Source: an uncultured Eubacteriales bacterium (GTDB lineage: Bacteria; Bacillota; Clostridia; Oscillospirales; CAG-272). From it: 8,281 bases of DNA. Each line of letters starts with the position of its first letter. The stretch's first letter is position 1. Below the pieces are notes generated by a model. The model saw only the letters and a program-made list of their open reading frames with translations. It was not told where the DNA came from and did not search any database. A program made the translations under genes and the position numbers. Shown here one piece after another: positions 6,064 through 8,281 of the stretch. The stretch lies in the NCBI GenBank assembly GCA_900550625.1, contig URSW01000066.1:1-8281 (forward strand), given 5' to 3'.

Positions 6064-7536
6064 ATGCCTGAAAAATTTCTTGCGGTAGATCTCGGCGCGT
6101 CAAGTGGACGTGGAATATGCGGAATGTTTGACGGAGAGCGCTTTACACTCAAAGAGGTGTATCGCTTTTCAAATGACCCGGTTTCGGTGTTCGGATCTTT
6201 CTATTGGGATACGCTCAGACTTTTTCACGAAATAAAGAATTCGCTTCTTTCAGCGGTTGCGGACGGTGATGCTTTAACTGTCGGAATCGACACATGGGGA
6301 GTGGATTACGCTTATCTCGACGTGAACGGCGCACTGTTTTCTCCTCAGTATCATTACAGAGACAGACGCACAGAAGGGATGGAACGGGAGTTTTTCTCAA
6401 AAATGCCGTATTCCGAGTTATATGCTTTGTCCGGAATACAGTCGCAGAGTATAAATACTCTGTATCAGCTTGCGGCGGATATGAAGTACCGCCCCTTTGT
6501 GCCGGATAATGCATCATGTGCGCTATGGACTCCGGATCTGTTCGGGTATTTCCTTACCGGAGAAAGGGTGAGCGAATACACGATAGCGTCTACGGGAGGA
6601 TTTCTTGATGCCTGCCGCAGAAAAGCGGATTCCGATATTCTTTCAAAGATCGGAATAAGAGCCGATATGTTTCCGGACATAGTTATGCCGGGAGATTTTT
6701 CGGTCCCCTTGATTCCGGAAATAAAAGAGTATACCGGATCGAAAGCGTCGCTTGTCACGGTTCCGTCACATGATACTGCATCTGCATTTTTGGCTGCACC
6801 TTCATCAAGCGAGGATGCGATATTCCTGAGCAGCGGAACGTGGTCTATAATGGGCGTTATGGCGGACGAGCCTGTGCTTTCTGCCGAAGCAATGGAACAC
6901 GGATTTTCAAACGAAGGAGGCGCTTTCGGCAGGATAACGCTTATCAAGAACATAATGGGGCTTTGGATCGAGCAGGAAAGCCGCCGTCAATGGAAGCGCG
7001 AAGGAAAGAGCTATACTTTTGACGAGCTTTCCGCTGCTGCCGGCGAGGCGCAGCCGCTCCGCTCGTTAATCAATCCCTTCGACCCTATATTTACTCCCGA
7101 GGGCAATATGCCTCAGCGTATTGCCGAATACTGCAAGAAAACCGGACAGGCTGTTCCCGAAAGTGTGGGAGAGACAGTGCGGTGCATATTCGACAGTCTT
7201 GCACTTTGTTACAGAAAAACCGCGGATAATATTGAAAAACTGACAGGAAAGAGGTATAATATAATAAATATTATCGGCGGCGGAACGAAGGAACGGCTTC
7301 TTTCGGCTCTTACCGCATCGGCAACGGGTAAATACGTTGTTGCGGGTCCCGATGAAGCGACGGCGCTCGGTAATATTGCAGTTCAGGCGTATGCCGCGGG
7401 TGAGCTTTCTTCCGAAAGTGATATACGCGAAGCGGTAAAACGCTCATCGGCGATAGAAGAGTTTGCCCCGGATCCTTCCGTAAAAGAAATGTGGGACGAA
7501 GGGTATGAACGGTTTCTTTCGCTTTGCAGCATGTGA
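6064..7536 (+). CDS. rhaB: Rhamnulokinase-type sugar kinase (FGGY family)
   Basis: This 490-residue FGGY carbohydrate kinase closely follows RhaB, which phosphorylates L-rhamnulose to L-rhamnulose 1-phosphate. Visible blocks: V-D-L-G-A-S-S-G-R (8-16, phosphate loop), I-D-T-W-G-V-D (75-81), Y-R-D-R-R-T, N-T-L-Y-Q-L, P-S-H-D-T-A-S-A with the likely catalytic base D237, S-S-G-T-W-S, N-E-G-G-A, I-K-N-I-M-G-L-W, I-F-D-S-L-A-L, G-G-G at 405-407, and G-P-D-E-A-T-A-L-G-N near the end. These match the E. coli RhaB blocks in order, and D237 falls at the position I recall for the E. coli catalytic aspartate. The ATG at 6064 has GGGAGA about 6 nt upstream. It follows mutS2 by 26 nt. No rhamnose isomerase, aldolase, transporter or regulator lies in the window, so a related ketose substrate remains possible. 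Confidence 0.92.
   Translation: MPEKFLAVDLGASSGRGICGMFDGERFTLKEVYRFSNDPVSVFGSFYWDTLRLFHEIKNSLLSAVADGDALTVGIDTWGVDYAYLDVNGALFSPQYHYRDRRTEGMEREFFSKMPYSELYALSGIQSQSINTLYQLAADMKYRPFVPDNASCALWTPDLFGYFLTGERVSEYTIASTGGFLDACRRKADSDILSKIGIRADMFPDIVMPGDFSVPLIPEIKEYTGSKASLVTVPSHDTASAFLAAPSSSEDAIFLSSGTWSIMGVMADEPVLSAEAMEHGFSNEGGAFGRITLIKNIMGLWIEQESRRQWKREGKSYTFDELSAAAGEAQPLRSLINPFDPIFTPEGNMPQRIAEYCKKTGQAVPESVGETVRCIFDSLALCYRKTADNIEKLTGKRYNIINIIGGGTKERLLSALTASATGKYVVAGPDEATALGNIAVQAYAAGELSSESDIREAVKRSSAIEEFAPDPSVKEMWDEGYERFLSLCSM
7220..7280. repeat. Imperfect inverted repeat, 14-nt arms, inside rhaB
   Basis: The left arm CCGCGGATAATATT (7220-7233) and right arm AATATTATCGGCGG (7267-7280) are reverse complements at 13 of 14 positions; the only mismatch is G against G at 7224/7276. 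The inner 9 bp are perfect. The 33-nt spacer holds the -10 hexamer of the promoter described separately, and the -35 hexamer begins in the left arm. The sequence is also coding (T-A-D-N-I and N-I-I-G-G-G of the kinase), so part of the pairing may be a by-product of conserved protein sequence. It could act as an operator, an mRNA hairpin, or nothing. There is no T tract after it, so it is not an intrinsic terminator. Confidence 0.5.
7232..7260 (+). promoter_or_regulatory. Candidate sigma-A promoter inside rhaB, upstream of the amidase
   Basis: TTGAAA (7232-7237) and a perfect TATAAT (7255-7260) are separated by exactly 17 nt, which is 11 of 12 matches to the housekeeping consensus with ideal spacing. 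Transcription would begin near 7267, about 360 nt before the amidase start. The region is locally AT-rich compared with the rest of rhaB. Since the 91-nt gap before the amidase shows no convincing promoter, this is the best candidate for independent expression of that gene. It is embedded in coding sequence, so chance occurrence is possible. Confidence 0.45.
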
Positions 7537-7612
7537 CATTCATTGAGACAGTCCGGGAAGATTTTTTCGGTTCTTGCCGTTTCCGGCGCGGCATAACAGC
7601 GTTACTTGATCC

Positions 7613-7621
7613 GGAGAAAGG
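7613..7621 (+). promoter_or_regulatory. Ribosome binding site of the amidase gene
   Basis: GGAGAAAGG ends 6 nt before the ATG at 7628. This strong site fixes the start of a gene that runs off the window end and so lacks a stop codon here. Confidence 0.75.
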
Positions 7622-7627
7622 TTAAAA

Positions 7628-8281
7628 ATGAATATTAAGATCAAATGCTTCATTACGGCTCTTGCCATTCTTGCGGTGATGCCTCTTACGATTGCCTGCC
7701 GCAGTGAAAATGACGGAGAGAATCCGGTCTCAACTTCCGATGCGGCAGGGGCGGGAAGGGTAACAACCCAAAGTGCCGAACCCCAACCTTCGGAATCGGG
7801 AAAAGGCAAGCGGGTCTGCATTGACCCCGGTCACGGCTTTTCCGATCCCGGTTCCTCTTCGGAGTATATAGGCGACCTTACCGAGAAGGATATCAATATA
7901 GATTTTTCAAAAATACTCGAAAGGGAACTTTCAAGGCGCGGGTACGACGTATTTCTCACACATGACGGAGAAAGTTTTCCCAGAACCGACAAGGATGACG
8001 GAAACGACATATTCAACAAAAAGGAGCGTATTGCTTATTTCAATTCCGTCGGAGCGGATTATTTTCTGTCGGTCCACTGTAATACATATGCCGGAACAGA
8101 GGATGTAAACGGCGTTCGCATCTATTTCAGCGAAGATTCGCAGGTTCCGGTGAAGCAGCCGCAGGCAGCAGCCAAGGCTCTCTGCGAAGCTTTGGAGGAG
8201 GCTTTTCCCGATTATAAGAAGCCGATGTCCGAGATGACACCGGCGGATGATTCCTACTATGTTACCCATTGGGCAAAATCA
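7628..8281 (+). CDS. N-acetylmuramoyl-L-alanine amidase (Amidase_3), probable lipoprotein, 3' end outside window
   Basis: 218 codons are open to the window edge. Residues 1-24 form a lipoprotein-like signal: lysines at 4 and 6, a hydrophobic core, then L-T-I-A-C with the candidate lipidated cysteine C24. The -3 threonine is less usual than leucine. Residues 25-60 are a low-complexity linker rich in S, T, Q, E, P and G. The Amidase_3 catalytic domain starts at about 62, with zinc ligands H69 (in D-P-G-H-G), E86 (in T-E-K-D-I-N) and H150 (in S-V-H-C-N). Enzymes of this fold cut the bond between N-acetylmuramic acid and L-alanine in peptidoglycan, acting outside the membrane in cell separation, spore cortex or wall turnover. 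The usual L-T-R is L-T-H here (110-112). The catalytic glutamate expected near the C-terminus lies beyond the window. Lipid anchoring is an inference; a cleaved or uncleaved signal peptide is the alternative. Confidence 0.88.
   Translation, partial: MNIKIKCFITALAILAVMPLTIACRSENDGENPVSTSDAAGAGRVTTQSAEPQPSESGKGKRVCIDPGHGFSDPGSSSEYIGDLTEKDINIDFSKILERELSRRGYDVFLTHDGESFPRTDKDDGNDIFNKKERIAYFNSVGADYFLSVHCNTYAGTEDVNGVRIYFSEDSQVPVKQPQAAAKALCEALEEAFPDYKKPMSEMTPADDSYYVTHWAKS

Noticed and set aside
7537..7627. Possible terminator between rhaB and the amidase
   Set aside because: The GCCG-TTTC-CGGC hairpin near 7576-7587 has only four pairs and no T tract follows it. The T6 run at 7562-7567 has no stable stem before it; the pairing with CCGGGAA includes two G-T pairs and consumes the T run.

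Overview
This window looks like an ordinary chromosomal stretch from an endospore-forming lineage of Clostridia (Firmicutes). The reasons are a YqfD-type sporulation protein directly upstream of phoH, the Firmicutes order phoH-ybeY-era-recO, a full-length MutS2, strong AGGAGG-like ribosome binding sites and intermediate base composition. The exact taxon cannot be read from the sequence. All eight genes lie on the + strand, closely packed. They look like one long operon, or two overlapping transcription units.

Layout: the 3' end of yqfD (2-430; its start lies outside the window) overlaps phoH (420-1454) by 11 nt. phoH is followed with no gap by ybeY (1455-1928), then after 28 nt by era (1957-2847), after 27 nt by recO (2875-3666), and after one base by mutS2 (3668-6037, TTG start). 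After 26 nt comes a rhamnulokinase-type sugar kinase, rhaB (6064-7536). After a 91-nt gap without a visible terminator comes a lipoprotein-like Amidase_3 cell-wall hydrolase (from 7628), cut by the window end. No stretch over 300 bases lacks a gene, and I found no tRNA, rRNA, CRISPR array, insertion sequence or riboswitch.

How the genes fit together: PhoH, YbeY and Era belong to families tied to 16S rRNA maturation and 30S assembly. RecO is a recombination mediator. MutS2 has been linked to recombination control and, more recently, to rescue of collided ribosomes. The first six genes are therefore an RNA/ribosome and DNA maintenance block attached to a sporulation gene. Compared with the Bacillus subtilis order, the yqfF (pgpH), dgkA and cdd genes are missing between phoH and era. 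The lone sugar kinase and the cell-wall amidase are a change of theme.

I see no undescribed multi-gene system here. The most interesting unexplained signal is a near-consensus sigma-A promoter inside rhaB (TTGAAA, 17 nt, TATAAT at 7232-7260), bracketed by a 13-of-14 inverted repeat (7220-7233 and 7267-7280). It could drive the downstream amidase on its own.
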